From Lycocorax pyrrhopterus obiensis (taxonomy: Eukaryota; Chordata; Aves; Passeriformes; Paradisaeidae): a stretch of 64,000 bases of DNA. The notes below the pieces were generated by a model, which did not search any database, was not told where the DNA came from, and worked only from the letters and a program-made list of their open reading frames with translations. The position numbers were made by a program, and so were the translations under genes. The DNA lies in the NCBI GenBank assembly GCA_014706295.1, contig JACSVZ010000028.1, positions 90,108-154,107 on the forward strand, read 5' to 3'. How positions within the stretch are numbered: the stretch's first letter is position 1; each line of letters opens with the position of its first letter. This document shows positions 44,001-55,336 of this stretch, piece by piece.

Positions 44001-47000
44001 TCAAAAAAACCTTAAAAAAACCCCAAAAACACCCCCAAAACCCAAAAAACCCTAAATAACCCCCCCCAAAAAAAACCAAAAAACCAAAACAAACCCCCAA
44101 ACCAACCTCCCAAAAACCTAAAAAAAACCCCTCAAAAACCCCCAAAAAACCCCCCAAAACCACCCCCAAAGCCCCAAAAACCTAAAAAAAACCTCCCCCA
44201 GAAAAAAAACCAAAACAAACCCCAACCCAACCCTCCAAAAAACCTAAAAAAACCCCCCAAACCCAAAAAAACCCCCAAAAAACCCAAAAACCCCCCAAAC
44301 CCCCCAAAAAACCCTAAAAAAAACTCCAAAAAACCAAAAGAAAACCCCAAACCAAACTCCCAAAAACCTAAAAAAAACCCCAAAACCCCCAAAAAAACCC
44401 CCAAAAAACAAAAAAAAACCCCCAAAACCCCAGAAAACCTAAAAAAAAAACCTCCAAAAAACCAAAAAAAAAAACCCCAAAACCCCCCCAAAACCCAAAA
44501 AAACCTAAAAAAACCCCAAAAAACCAAAACAAACCCCAAACCGACCCCCAAAGATTTGGGGTGGCCCCAGCGAGGGACAGAGGGACAGAGGGGACAGAAG
44601 GACAGAGGGACAGAGGGGACAGAGGGGACAGAGGGACGGAGGGACAGGGGGACAGGGGGACAGAGGGGACAGAGGGACAGAGGGGACAGAGGGACAAAGG
44701 GACGGAGGGACAGAGGGACAGAGGGGACAGAGGGACAGAGGGGACAGAGGGGACAGAGGGACAAAGGGACAGAGGGACAGAGGGGACAGAGGGGACAGAG
44801 GGGACAGAGGGACAAAGGGACAGAGGGACAGAGGGGACAGAGGGGACAGAGGGACAGAGGGACAGAGGGACAGAGGGACAGGGGGACAAACGGACAAAGG
44901 GACAGAGGGACAAAGGGACATCCGCCTGTCCCCTTCCTTCCTGCCCTTTGTGGGGGTGGCCGGACACCGCCCCTCCCCCCCCCGGCTTGGTGGCCTTGGG
45001 GACATCCGGCCGGACACCGCCACCCCCGGGGCTGTCCCCTCCCCCCCCCGGTGTGTCCCCAAAAAGGGCGGTGGCCCCAAAAAAGAGGCGGTGTCCCCAA
45101 ATCCGCAGCGGGGTGACCCCAAAAAAAGAGCGGTGACCCCAAAAAAGAGCGGTGTCCCCAAATCCGCGGTGTCCCCAAAAAGGGCGGTGTCCCCAAAAAA
45201 GGGCGGTGACCCCAAAAAAGGGGCGGTGACCCCAAAAAGGAGCGGTGACCCCAAAAAAGAGCGGTGTCCCCAAAAAGGGCGGTGTCCCCAAAAAAGGGGC
45301 GGTGACCCAAAAAAGGGGCGGTGTCCCCAAATCCGCGGTGTCCCCAAAAAGGGCGGTGTCCCCAAAAAAGGGCGGTGACCCCAAAAAAGAGCGGTGACCT
45401 CAAAAAAGGGGCGGTGTCCCCAAATCCGCGGTGGGGTGACCCTAAAAAAGGGCGGTGACCCCAAAAAAGAGCGGTGTACCCTAAAAAAGGGCGGTGTCCC
45501 CAAAAAAGGGCGGTGTCCCCAAAAAAGAGCGGTGACCCCAATAAAAGGGCGGTGTCCCCAAAAAAGGGTGGTGTCCCCAAAAAAGGGGCGGTGTCCCCAA
45601 ATCCGCGGTGGGGTGACCCTAAAAAAGGGCGGTGACCCCAAAAAAGAGGCGGTGTCCCCAAATCCGCAGCGGGGTGACCCCAAAAAAGAGCGGTGACCCC
45701 AAAAAAGAGCGGTGTCCCCAAATCCGCGGTGTCCCCAAAAAGGGTGGTGTCCCCAAAAAAGGGCGGTGACCCCAAAAAGGGGCGGTGACCCCAATAAAAG
45801 AGCGGTGTCCCCAAAAAAGGGCGGTGTCCCCAAAAAAGGGGCGGTGACCCCAAAAAAGGGGCGGTGTCCCCAAATCCGCAGTGGGGTGTCCCCAAAACAA
45901 GGGCGGTGTCCCCAAAAAAGGGGCGGTGACCCCAAAAAAGAGCGGTGACCTCAAAAAAGGGGCGGTGTCCCCAAATCCGCGGTGGGGTGACCCTAAAAAA
46001 GGGCGGTGACCCCAAAAAAGAGGCGGTGACCCTAAAAAAGGGCGGTGTCCCCAAAAAAGGGGCGGTGTCCCCAAAAAAGAGCGGTGACCCCAAAAAAGGG
46101 CGGTGTCCCCAAAAAAGGGTGGTGTCCCCAAAAAAGGGGCGGTGTCCCCAAATCCGCGGTGGGGTGACCCAAAAAAGGGCGGTGTCCCCAAAAAAGGGGC
46201 GGTGTCCCCAAAAAAGAGCGGTGACCCCAAAAAAGAGCGGTGACCCCAATAAAAGAGCGGTGACCCCATAAAAAGGGCGGTGTCCCCAAAAAAGGGGCGG
46301 TGTCCCCAAATCCGCGGTGTCCCCAAAAAGGGCGGTGTCCCCAAAAAAGAGGCGGTGTCCCCAAAAAAACGGCGGTGACCCCAAATAAAGGGGGTGACAG
46401 CCTGAAAGGTGGCGGTTTTTGGGGGGTGGTGGCACCGGGGGGGGACAGGGAGCGGTGGCACCCGCGGGGGGGGGGGGACAGGAAATGCTCGGCCGGGGAG
46501 GGGCTTTGGGTAAATAAACGCGAGTTCGGTGAAAACAAAACAAAAAAACCCATAAATAAATAAAGGGACAAAAGGGAGCGGGGCCGAGAGGGGAAGTGAA
46601 CAGCGGGAGGGACAGGGGAGAGCGGGGACAGCGGGGACAGGGGACAGGGGACAGCAGGGACAGGGACAGGGGACAGCGGGGACAGGGGACAGCGGGGACA
46701 GCGGGGACAGGGACAGGGACAGGGGACAGGGACAGGGACAGCGGGGACAGGGACAGGGGACAGGGACAGGGACAGGGACAGGGGACAGGGGACAGCGGGG
46801 ACAGCGGGGACAGGGACAGGGGACAGCGGGGACAGGGGACAGGGGACAGCGGGGACAGGGGACAGGGGACAGGGACAGGGGACAGCGGGGACAGGGACAG
46901 GGGACAGGGGACAGGGACAGGGGACAGGGACAGGGGACAAGGGACAGGGGACAGCGGGGACAGGGGACAGGGGACAGGGGACACAGAAAGAGGATTGGGG

Positions 47001-50000
47001 ACAGGGGACAGGACTGGGGACAGGGGACAGTGGGGACAGAGGTGGGGACAGGGGACAGGATTGGGACATGGGACGGGGACAGGATTGGGGACAGGGGACA
47101 GCGGTGGCGACAGGGGACAGGGTTGGGGACACGGGACAGAGCTGGGGACAGGATTGGAGACATGGGACACAGGACAGGGGACACGGGACAGGATTGGGGA
47201 CAGGGGACAGCAGGGACAAGGGACACAGAAAGAGGATTGGGGACATGGGGAGAGATGTGGGGACATGGGGACAGGTTTGGGGACACAGAAAGAGGATTGG
47301 GGACAGGGGTGGGGACATGGGGACAGTGGGAGAGGATTGGGGACATGGGGACAGGGGACGGAGACAGGGGACTGGGGACAAGGGACACAGGACAGGGGAC
47401 AGCGGGGACAGGGGACACAGAAAGAGGATTGGGGACATGGGGGACAGGGATGGGGACATGGGGACGGGAGTGGGGGGACACAGGGGACACAGAGAGAGGA
47501 GTGGGGACATGGGGACAGCGGGGTGGGGACACGGGGAGAGGTGTGGGGTGACACGGAAAGAGGGTTGGGGACATGGGGACAGGTTGGGGACACAGAAAGA
47601 GGATTGGGGACATGGGGAGAGACGTGGGGACACGGGGGACACGCGGAGCCAGGAACGGGGACACAGGGGGGACACGGGGACAGGGACAGGGGACAGGGAC
47701 AGGAGTGTCCCCAAAGCCACCCTCCCGGCCAGCAGCTCCATCCCACCCCTCCCCTGCTCCAGCTCCTCCCGGGCCAGCTCGGGGACACCGGGACCGGCTC
47801 GGGGACACCGGGACCGGCTCGGGGACGTCCCCAAGGTCCCCGTCCAGGTGCCACCAGCTGCCGGGAGCCGGGAATTGTTCCGCGCGCTCCCGGTGCCGCC
47901 TCCCGGTTAATCATTGGCCAGACCGAAACCCAGCGCGGTGGCCCCGCGGTGGCACCCGGCAGTGGCACCTGGCAGTGTCCCCAAGCCCTCTTGGGGTCCC
48001 CGAACCCCTCCTGAAGTCCCCAAATCCCCCCTAAAGTCCCCGAACTCCTCCTGAAGTCCCCAAACTTCCCGAGGTCCCCAAACTCCTCCTGAAGTCTCCA
48101 AGCCCTCTTGGGGTCCCCGAACTCCTCCTGAAGTCCCCAAACCCTCTTGGGCTCCCTACACAATCCTGGTGTCCCCAAATCCCCCCCATGAAGTCCCCTC
48201 TTGGTGTCCCCAAACCCCTCCTGAAGTCCCCAAATCCCCTTAAATTCCCCAAATTCCTCTTGAAGGCCCCAACTCCTCCTGGTGTCCCCAAAACCCCCCT
48301 AAAGTCCCCAAATCCCCCCATGAAGTCCCCTCTTGGTGTCCCCAAACCCTCCTGGTGTCCCCAAACCCCTCTTGAAGTCCCCAAATGCCCCTAAATTTTC
48401 CAAATCCCCCCTAAAGTCCCCAAGTCCCCCCTGAAGTCCCCTCCTGGTGTCCCCAAACCCCTCCTGGTGTCCCCAAACCCCTCCTGACGTCCCCACTTGG
48501 TGTCCCCAAACCCCTCCCGGTGTCCCCTCTTGGTGTCCCCAAACCCCTCCTGGTGTCCCCAAACTCCCCTGAAGTCCCCTCTGGTGTCCCCAAACCCCTC
48601 TGGTGTCCCCAAACCCCTCCTGGTGTCCCCAAAACCCCCCTAAATCCCCCAAATCCCCCCAAAACCCCTCCCCATCCCACACCCCAAAAACCCGGGAACG
48701 TCCGGCCCCGCCGGCGAAGGGGCCGGGAAGGCTCTCCCGGATCCCATTCCCGACGTCCCCGACATTCCCGGGGCTCACCCACTCCTCCACGTCCGGCCCT
48801 TCGGGGGCCGCCGGGATTTTATCCCAAAAAATGTTGGGTTTTCCGTATTTCCAGATCTTGCTGCGCGTCTTGTGGGCGAAGAGGCAGATGAGGCACAGCA
48901 GGAGCACGATCAGGAACCCGCAGACGATGGCCACGGCCTGGAACGGGGACAACGGGGATTTGGGAATTCCCGGGATGCGCCCGGACGGCCGGGAATCGGT
49001 GCTTTTATCCCTAAAATCGTCGCGGTGTTGGATGACCCCCCCCACCCCAAGTGGCGAAGTTTCGCTGTTGTTCCCAAATCCCAGAGCTTCCCAAATCCCA
49101 GATCTTTCCCTGTCCTTCCCAAATCCCAAACCTTCCCAAATCTTTCCAAATCCCAGATCTTCCCCTGTCCTTCCCAAATCCCAAACCTTTCAGAAACTCA
49201 AACGTTTCCTGACCTTTCCGAATTCCAAACCTTCCCAAATCCCAAGTTCCAGACATTCCCTGTCCTTCCCAAATCCCAAACCCTCCCAAATCCCAAACCT
49301 TTCTGAATCCCAAACCTTTCAGAATCCCAAACCTTTCCTGACCTTTCCGAATCCCAGACCTTCCCAAGTCCCAAACCTTCCCTGTCCTTCCCAAATCCCA
49401 AACCCTCCCAAATCCCAAACCCTTCCCTGTCCTTCCCAAATCCCAAACCCTCCCAAATCCCAAACCTTTCCCTGTCCTTCCCAAATCCCAAACCTTTCCC
49501 TGTCCTTTCCAAATCCCAAACCTTCCCAAATCCCAAACTTTTCCCATCCCTACGGGAAAATCAACCCCTCGATTCCAATCCTCTCTCGCACCCCAAAATC
49601 TCTGGGATCCCTGAGGGGCCGCATCCCGGGATTTGGGAAGGACAGGGAAGGTTTGGGGATTCAGGATCTGGGGAGGTTTGGGATTTGGGAAGGACAGGGA
49701 AAGGGTTGGGATTTGGGAAGGTTTGGGATTCGGGAAAGTTTGGGATTGGGAAGGACAGGGAAAGGTTTGAGACTTGGGAAGGAGCGATCCCAAATCCTGG
49801 CCAGGATCCCAATCCCTGCCCCCGGGCTGGCTCGGGGCCCCGGCGGCCCCGCGATCCCAAATCCCGGCCGGGATGGCGATCCCCGAGCCGGGCCCCGCGA
49901 TCCCAAATCCCGGCCGGGATGGCGATCCCCGAGCGCGGGCCCCGCGATCCCAAATCCCGGCCGGGATGGCGATCCCCGAGCCCGGCGGCCCCGCGATCCC

Positions 50001-53000
50001 AAATCCCGGCCGGGATGGCGATCCCCGAGCCGGCCCGCGATCCCAAATCCTGGCCGGGATGGCGATCCCCGAGCCGGGCCCCGCGATCCCAAATCCCGGC
50101 CGGGATGGCGATCCCCGAGCCCGGCGGGCCCGCGATCCCAAATCCCGGCGGGGATGGCGATCCCCGAGCGCGGCCCCGCGATCCCAAATCCCGGCGGGGA
50201 TGGCGATCCCCGAGCGCGGCCCCGCGATCCCAAATCCCGGCGGGGATGGCGATCCCCGAGCGCGGCCCCGCGCGGCCCCGGAAGCGGCGGGGCTGGAATG
50301 CGGCACTTCCAGCCCGGCCGGACGGGAACGGCAGCGCCCGGCCCGGCCCCGGAGCCGCCCGCGCCGAGCCCCGGGGCTGGCACGGGATGGGGCTGGGGGA
50401 GCCCCGGGGCTGGCACGGGATGGGGCTGGCACGGGACGGGGCTGGGGGGAACCCGGGGCTGGCACGGGATGGGACTGGGGGAGCCCCGGGTGTGGTACCG
50501 GCGGTGCCCAGCTGGCACCGGGAACCCCAAACTCCCCCTGTCCTTCCTGAATCCCAAATGTTCCCTGTCCTTCCCAAATCCCAAATCTCCCCTGTCCTTC
50601 CCGAATCCCAAACCTTCCCAAATCCCCCCATCCTTCCCGAATCCCAAACCTTCCCAAATCCCAAATCCCCCCATCCTTCCCAAATCCCAAACCTTTCCCT
50701 TCCTTCCCAAATCCCTCCCATGCTTCCCAAATCCCAAATATTCCCTGTCCTTCCCAAATCCCAAATTCCCCACGTCCTTCCCAAATCCCAAACCTTCCCT
50801 GTCCTTCCCAAATCCCCCCCGCGCTTCCCAAATCCCAAATGTTCCCTGTCCTTCCCAAATCCCAAATCCCTCCCATGCTTCCCAAATCCCAAATGTTCCC
50901 TGTCCTTCCCGAATCCCAAACCTTCCCAAACCCCCCACGTCCTTCCCAAATCCCAAACCTTCCCCTTCCTTCCCAAAATCCCCCCTTCCTTCCCAACCCC
51001 CAGACCTTTCCCTTCCTTCCCGAATCCCAAACCTTCTCACATTCCAAAACTTCCTTGTCCTTCCTGAGTCCCCGACCTTCCCTGTCCTCCCCAAACCCCA
51101 AACCTCCCCAAACCCCAAACCTTCCCAGTTTTCCCCCAATCCGGCTCCGCTCCAAGGTTTTTACAACAGGGAGAGCAAAAGTTCCCGAAACTGGGAAGCG
51201 GCGCCGGGACCGGGGCTCGTCCCCTCCCCGAAACTCCCCGGGATCATCCCGGGATTTCCCGTATCCCGGGATTGTCCCGGTCCTTCCTGCGGCCCCAGTT
51301 CATCCCATAAATCCCGCTCATCCCAATTTCTCCCCGGCTCATCCCGGTTTTCCCTGCGGCCCCAACTCATTCCATAAATCCCGCTCATCCCAATTTCTCC
51401 CCGGCTCATCCCGGTTTTCCCTGCAGTCCCAGTTCATCCCAGCTCCTCCCACAGCCCTGGATCCTTCCCACGCCCCTGGACGATCCCAATTCCTGCCCCG
51501 GTCCCGGTTCACCCCAATTCCTCCAGACCACCCTGATCCCTCGGAAAGTCCTGGATGATCCCAAATTCCCCCACAGCCTCGGCTCATCCCGATCCCTCAC
51601 GCGGCTCTGGGTCATCCCAATCCCACTCCGGAGGCACCAAAGAGTGACCAGAGCCATTAAATCCCTTAAATCCAGCGGGAAAACCCCAAAAACAGGATGG
51701 GGATCAAGGGCTGGACACCCCCGGCCACCAAAGAGTGACCAGAGCTATTAAATCCCTTAAATCCAGCAGGGAAAACCCCAAAAGCAGGATGGGGATCAAG
51801 GACAGGATGGGGATTTAGGGCTGGACACCCCCGGCCACCAAAGAGTGACCGGAACAACCAAACCCCTTAAAAACAGCAGGAAAACCCCAAAAACAGGATG
51901 GGGATTTAGGGCTGGACATCCCCGACCAGCAAGGGGTGACCAGAACCATTAAATCCCTTAAATCCAGCGGGAAAACCCCAAAAGCAGGATGGGGATTTAG
52001 GACAGGATGGGGATTTAGGGCTGGACACCAAACAGTGACCATGAAACACTGACCGGAACAACCAAACCCCTTAAATCCAGAGGGAAAACCCCAAAAACAG
52101 GATGAGGATTTAGTGCTGGACACCCACAGCCACCAAACACTGACCAGAGTCATTAAATCCCTTAAATCCAGCGGGGAAAACCCCAAAAGCAGGATGGGGA
52201 TTTAGGGCTGGACACCCCCGGCCACCAAAGAGCGACCAGAACAACCAAACCCCTTAAAAACAGCGGGAAAACCCCAAAAGCAGGACAGGGATTGAGTGCT
52301 GGACACCCCCGGCCACCAAACGCTGACCGGAACAACCACACCCCTTAAATCCAGTGAGAAAACCCCAAAAGCAGGATGGGGATTTAGGGCTGGACACCAA
52401 AGAGTGACCACCAAACCCCTTAAGTCCAGCAGGAAAACCCCAGGGGCCGGACACTCTCCGTCCATCCCTCCCTCCCTCCCAAAAATCCCGTTTGTCCCCA
52501 AATCCATGGGGTCTGACTGGATCCGGGGGTCCCTCCCTCACCCCGAGGGGGTCCCTCCCTCGTTTGGGAATTCCTGGGATCGGCAACCTCATCCCTCATT
52601 TCCTGGGAATCCTCTCCTCATCTTCTGGGGGTCCCTCCCTCACTTTTTGAGGGTCCTTCCCTCCCCTCCTGAGGGTCCCTCCCTCACCTCCTGGGGGTCC
52701 CTCCCTTGGTCCATCCCTCATTTCCCAGGGGGGTCTCTCCCTCATTTCCTGGGGGTCCCTCCCTCACCTTTTGAGGGTCCCTCCCTCCCCTTTTGGAGTT
52801 CCCTCCCTCCCCTCCTGGGGGTCTCCCCCTCCCCTCCTGGGGGTCCCTCCCTCATTTCCCGGGGGGTCCCTCCCTCACCTTTTGAGGGTCCCTCCCTCCC
52901 GGGGGTCTCCCCCTCCCCTCCTGGGGGTCTCTCCCTTGGTCCATCCCTCATTTCCCAGGGGGTCCCTCCCTCATTTCCTGGGGGTCCCTCCCTCCCCTTT

Positions 53001-53805
53001 TGGAGTTCCCTCCCTCCCCTCCTGGGGGTCTCCCCCTCCCCTCCTGGGGGTCCCTCCCTCCCCTCCTGGGGGTCCCCCCGCTCACCTCCTGGGGGTCCAC
53101 GGTGCAGTAGTGCACCAGGTACTGGTTGAGCACGGTGCCTCCGGCGTACACCTGGCTGCACATGGCTAGCAGCGGGCTGTAGTAGTAGCCGCCGCTCATC
53201 TGCGCCTGCGGGTTCACCCCCACCACGTAGACGATGGTGGCGATCAGCATGACGAAGGCCAGCACGCCGCTGGCCACTATGACCACCAGGTAGAAGCGGC
53301 GCGAGCGCGACCCGCTCGACTTGCTCAGGCTGGCCACCAAGAGCCCCAGCTGGGCCAGGAAGCAGAGCACGGCCATGGCGATCATGAAGCCGTTGGCCGC
53401 CCGCGGGTTGGTGACGCCGCTGTAGTAGCCACCGTAGCCGTAACCGTAGTTAACCCCGCTGCCGTAGTAGCCGGAGCCGTAGAACCCCCCCAGACCGTTG
53501 CCAAAAGCGCCGTAGCCGTAGCCGTACTCCCAGGCCAGCGTGGAGGCCACGCAGGCGAAGATGGCGATGCAGAGCAGGATGACGGCGACCTCCAGGACCC
53601 GCACCAGGCCGGGCGGCGACGACCACTTGTAGAAATGCTGAGGCACGTCCTCGACATAGTAGGAGCCCGGCGGCGGCGAGCGGGCGCCGAAATCGTAGCC
53701 GTAATCGCCCGTGGGCGGCCCGTAGGTGGCCGTGGGCGGCCCGTAGGTGGCCGTGGAGGGGCCGTAGCCGGTGGCCGGGCTGTCGTAGGGTTTCTTGCCG
53801 GACAT
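35007..53805 (-). CDS. OCLN: Occludin
   Basis: Tight-junction protein with four membrane helices. Seven coding exons, all GT/AG and in phase: 53805-53086, 48937-48779, 41623-41442, 39444-39259, 36576-36405, 35239-35198, 35108-35007 (520 residues; chicken 504, human 522). Seen: Tyr/Gly/Pro-rich N-terminus; helices near 67-91, 139-160, 172-196 and 241-261 (MARVEL domain); Tyr/Gly-rich first loop at about 92-137; second loop with Cys216 and Cys234; basic RRGRRRRR and acidic ESQYETDYTTAVES in the tail; and the C-terminal occludin/ELL coiled coil (YPPLGS... to SDYDKLRG) that binds ZO-1. The coding start lies 11 bp after an acceptor, so exon 1 is non-coding and lost in the palindrome upstream. Gene numbering in my text counts that as exon 1. 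It is tail to tail with NR2F6, the position of OCEL1 in mammals. Confidence 0.96.
36577..37960. repeat. Array of OCLN exon 6 acceptor copies
   Basis: Nine extra copies, 120-190 bp apart (marked at about 36,691, 36,841, 36,982, 37,102, 37,241, 37,401, 37,543, 37,694 and 37,886), of the exon's acceptor with its first 15-26 coding bases. On the - strand: CCGGCAG then GCTGTACCCGCCGCTGGGCT. Between them are GTGTCACCTGAGTCACC words. Confidence 0.95.
37985..39256. repeat. GAGTGTCCCC 10-bp array
   Basis: About 110 units of GAGTGTCCCC, GAGTGTCCCTCTGTCCCC and CGTGTCCCC. It begins at the exon 5 donor (39,257-39,258) and fills the rest of the intron. Higher-order blocks of 60-150 bp repeat within it. 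Confidence 0.95.
39445..40365. repeat. Array of OCLN exon 5 acceptor copies
   Basis: About ten units of 69-115 bp. Each contains, on the - strand, a CAG/TGACCCCCAGGAGGAG acceptor and up to about 60 bases of exon 5 (DPQEEPPSPTEEK) followed by a short intron-derived part. The four units next to the exon begin 90, 180, 249 and 354 bp upstream, all multiples of three, without stop codons. Confidence 0.95.
40400..41440. repeat. Pyrimidine-only TTTCCCGACCCCTCCCCA array
   Basis: About 1.04 kb almost without G on the + strand; 12-20-bp units CTTTTCCCGACCCCTCCCCA and CACCCCCTCAAATCC. It starts at the exon 4 donor. Mirror-symmetric purine/pyrimidine DNA of this length can form triplexes and blocks sequencing polymerases. 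Confidence 0.95.
41624..43345. repeat. AATTCCCTGAGAAATCC array with exon 4 acceptor copies
   Basis: 12-13-bp words (GAAAATTCCTCGAGAAATGC) over 1.7 kb. Three longer units, at about 41,967, 42,228 and 42,534, also repeat the OCLN exon 4 acceptor with its first codons (CGCCGCAG then GTGAAGAAC). Confidence 0.95.
43346..43560. other. Unique spacer in OCLN intron
   Basis: Non-repetitive DNA between two arrays; nothing recognised. Confidence 0.5.
43575..44550. repeat. CCCCCAAAAAACC array, about 1 kb
   Basis: Only C and A with rare T/G on the + strand; 8-14-bp words CCCCAAAAAACC and larger 200-bp blocks with AAACCAACCTCCCAAAAACC. Mimics the pattern of C/A telomere-like repeats but has no fixed unit. 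Confidence 0.95.
44575..44925. repeat. (GGGACAGA)n array
   Basis: About 40 units of 8-9 bp, GAGGGACAGAGGGGACA. Polypurine-rich on the + strand. Confidence 0.95.
45055..46395. repeat. 21-bp AAAAAAGGGCGGTGTCCCC array
   Basis: About 64 units of 20-22 bp, core CCCCAAAAAAGGGCGGTGTC, with some units replaced by CCCCAAATCCGCGGTGGGGTG. The minority units recur at similar intervals, so blocks of several units were amplified. Confidence 0.95.
46396..46610. other. Unique spacer in OCLN intron
   Basis: Contains AAATAAATAAAG and short G-runs; no exon recognised. Confidence 0.5.
46611..47705. repeat. GGGGACAG(CGGGGACAG) array
   Basis: First half made of 6-10-bp units GGGACAGCGGGGACAGGG, then 40-60-bp units containing GACACAGAAAGAGGATTGGG. 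High G skew. Confidence 0.95.
47706..48000. other. Unique intronic DNA, nothing recognised
   Basis: GC-rich sequence with an AATCATTGGCCA box near 47,911. No exon with paired splice sites seen. Confidence 0.45.
47985..48660. repeat. CTCCTGAAGTCCCCAAA array near OCLN exon 3
   Basis: About 30 units of 15-35 bp, core CCCCAAACCCCTCCTGGTGT, ending about 120 bp beyond the exon 3 donor. Confidence 0.95.
49070..49560. repeat. CCCAAATCCCAAACCTT array, first part
   Basis: 18-45-bp units CTTCCCAAATCCCAAACCTT with CCTGTCC inserts, within the long intron between OCLN exons 2 and 3. The same unit returns at 50,520-51,130. Confidence 0.95.
49785..50290. repeat. 42-bp GC-rich array
   Basis: About eleven units of 38-46 bp, core CCCGGCCGGGATGGCGATCC and CGCGATCCCAAATCC. 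Very CpG-dense compared with the arrays on both sides. Confidence 0.95.
50380..50520. repeat. CACGGGATGGGGCTGG short array
   Basis: Four units of about 35 bp (GGGGCTGGCACGGGATGGGG). Confidence 0.9.
50520..51135. repeat. CCCAAATCCCAAACCTT array, second part
   Basis: Same family as 49,070-49,560, split from it by the CpG-rich array. Confidence 0.95.
51255..51640. repeat. TCATCCCGGTTTTCCCTGC array
   Basis: Seven units of about 60 bp, two of them (51,290-51,420) nearly identical. Intron 2 of OCLN. Confidence 0.9.
51655..52440. repeat. About 95-bp tandem repeat in OCLN intron 2
   Basis: Eight units carrying AAATCCCTTAAATCCAGCGG, CAAAAGCAGGATGGGGATTT and GGACACCCCCGGCCACCAAA. The part after 52,125 is also present inverted at 56,680-57,059. 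Confidence 0.95.
52610..53080. repeat. Array derived from the OCLN exon 2 end
   Basis: About 20 units of 20-25 bp whose - strand core is GAGGGACCCCCAGGAGG. That copies the last bases of the exon (GACCCCCAGGAG) and, in some units, the GTGAG donor. Confidence 0.9.
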
Positions 53806-53816
53806 CTCGGCGCAGC

Positions 53817-54110
53817 CTGGAGGGGACAAAGCCGCTCGTGGGAGGCTCCGGACTTTGGTCCCTTCGTCACCAAGACGGAGTCGCCGCCCCGGAGTCGCCA
53901 CCCGGAGCGGAGTCGCCACCCGGTTTCGTGGGGAAACTGAGGCACGGCCGGCAGGTGACTCACCAGACGGGGCCACCCCCAGGCACGCCGGGCTCGGGGT
54001 GTCACCTCCCCTGTGCTCCCTCCCCCCCCGGCAGCCCAGAGCCGGCCGGGAATTAATTGGGATTGTTGGAATTTCTTAAGGGAAAGGGGCCCTAAGCTGA
54101 TCCTAGGGGG
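53817..54110. other. Upstream of OCLN coding exon
   Basis: Intron 1 of OCLN (acceptor CTCCAG at 53,817-53,822). A non-coding first exon and promoter would be expected further up; the palindrome interrupts instead. Confidence 0.5.
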
Positions 54111-54114
54111 GGGT

Positions 54115-54391
54115 GGGGGGATTAAAAACGGAAATAATCGCACTAAAAGTAATAAAAATTAAATAAATAGTAGTATCGACATAAATAATAATATTGAAAT
54201 AAATGATAATAAGTTAAAAATAATAATATTTTTAAAAATAGTAATTTTAAAAAATAATAATTTAAAAAATAATAATTTAAAAAATAATAATTTAAAATAA
54301 TAATAATTTAAAATAATAATAATTTAAAATAATAATAATTAAAAAATAATAATAATTTTAAAAAATAATAAATTAAAAATAATAATATAAT
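54115..54391. repeat. AT-rich low-complexity tract, left
   Basis: AATAATAATTTAAAA words, nearly free of G and C, in an otherwise GC-rich locus. Mirrored at 54,731-54,995. Confidence 0.9.
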
Positions 54392-54730
54392 TACAGAGGG
54401 CACGCGAGCCACAGCCCTGAGGAAAGCGGCGAATCCCGGCTGGAAAATTTGGGGGGGGGAGGTCTCAAAATCAATGTGGGGACCCCCCCCACCTCCCCCG
54501 GCCGGTGCAGAGACCCCAGCCCGGAGTGAAAACCGGATCCCTGTGGGAAACCCGAATCCCTGCGGGAAAACCGAACCGGGGGCCCCGTTCCGGCGGTACC
54601 GGGGCTCTGCCGGACCCCCGGGAGGGTGGGGGGGGTCCCCACATTGGATTTTTTGAGAACCTCCCCCGCCCCAATTTTCCAGCCGGGATCGCCGCTTTCC
54701 TCAGGGCCTGTGGCTCGCGTGCCCTCTGTA
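54392..54730. repeat. Centre of the foldback palindrome
   Basis: TTACAGAGGGCACGCGAGCC at 54,391 returns as its reverse complement at about 54,712-54,732. Symmetry centre is near 54,561, in a short direct repeat. Confidence 0.93.
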
Positions 54731-55000
54731 ATTATATTATTATTTTTTAATTTATATATTTTTAAAATTTTATTATTTTTTAAATTATTATTTTAAATAT
54801 TTTATTTTAAATTTATTATATTTTAATTATTATTTGTTATTATCTATTATTTTAATATTTATATATTTTTTAAATTACTATTTTTTAAAATATTTTATTT
54901 TTAACTTATTATCATTTTTCAATATTATTATTTATGTCGACTTACTTTATATTTATTTAATTTTTAATTCTTTTAGTGCGATTATTTTCTCAGTATACGT
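54731..55000. repeat. AT-rich low-complexity tract, right
   Basis: Inverted counterpart of the left AT tract with many small differences. Confidence 0.9.
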
Positions 55001-55336
55001 TTTTTAATCGCCCCACCCCCCCCTGGTCAGCATTAGGGCCCCTTATCCCTTTAAGAATTCCAACAATCAATTATTCCGGCGGCTCTGGGGCTGCCGAGGG
55101 GGGAGGGAGCACAGGGGAGGTTGGACACCCCGAGCCCGTACGTGCCTGGGGGTGGCCCCGTCTGGTGCAAGTCACCTGCCGAGCCGTGCCTCAGTTTCCC
55201 ACGAAACCGGTGGCGACTCCGACTCCGGTATGGTGGACGGACTCCGGATGCGGCGGACTCGTCTTGAATATGACGAAGCGGACAAAGTCCGGAGCCTCCC
55301 ACGAGCGGCTTTGTCCCCTCCAGGCTGACGCCGAGA

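Noticed and set aside
43575..44550. Interstitial telomeric repeat
   Set aside because: C/A-rich but without CCCTAA periodicity.
44132..48178. 1,348-residue open frame on the - strand
   Set aside because: Lies wholly in four arrays of an OCLN intron (FWGHRPFFGDTALF and SPVPCPLSPV repeats); other frames are open too.
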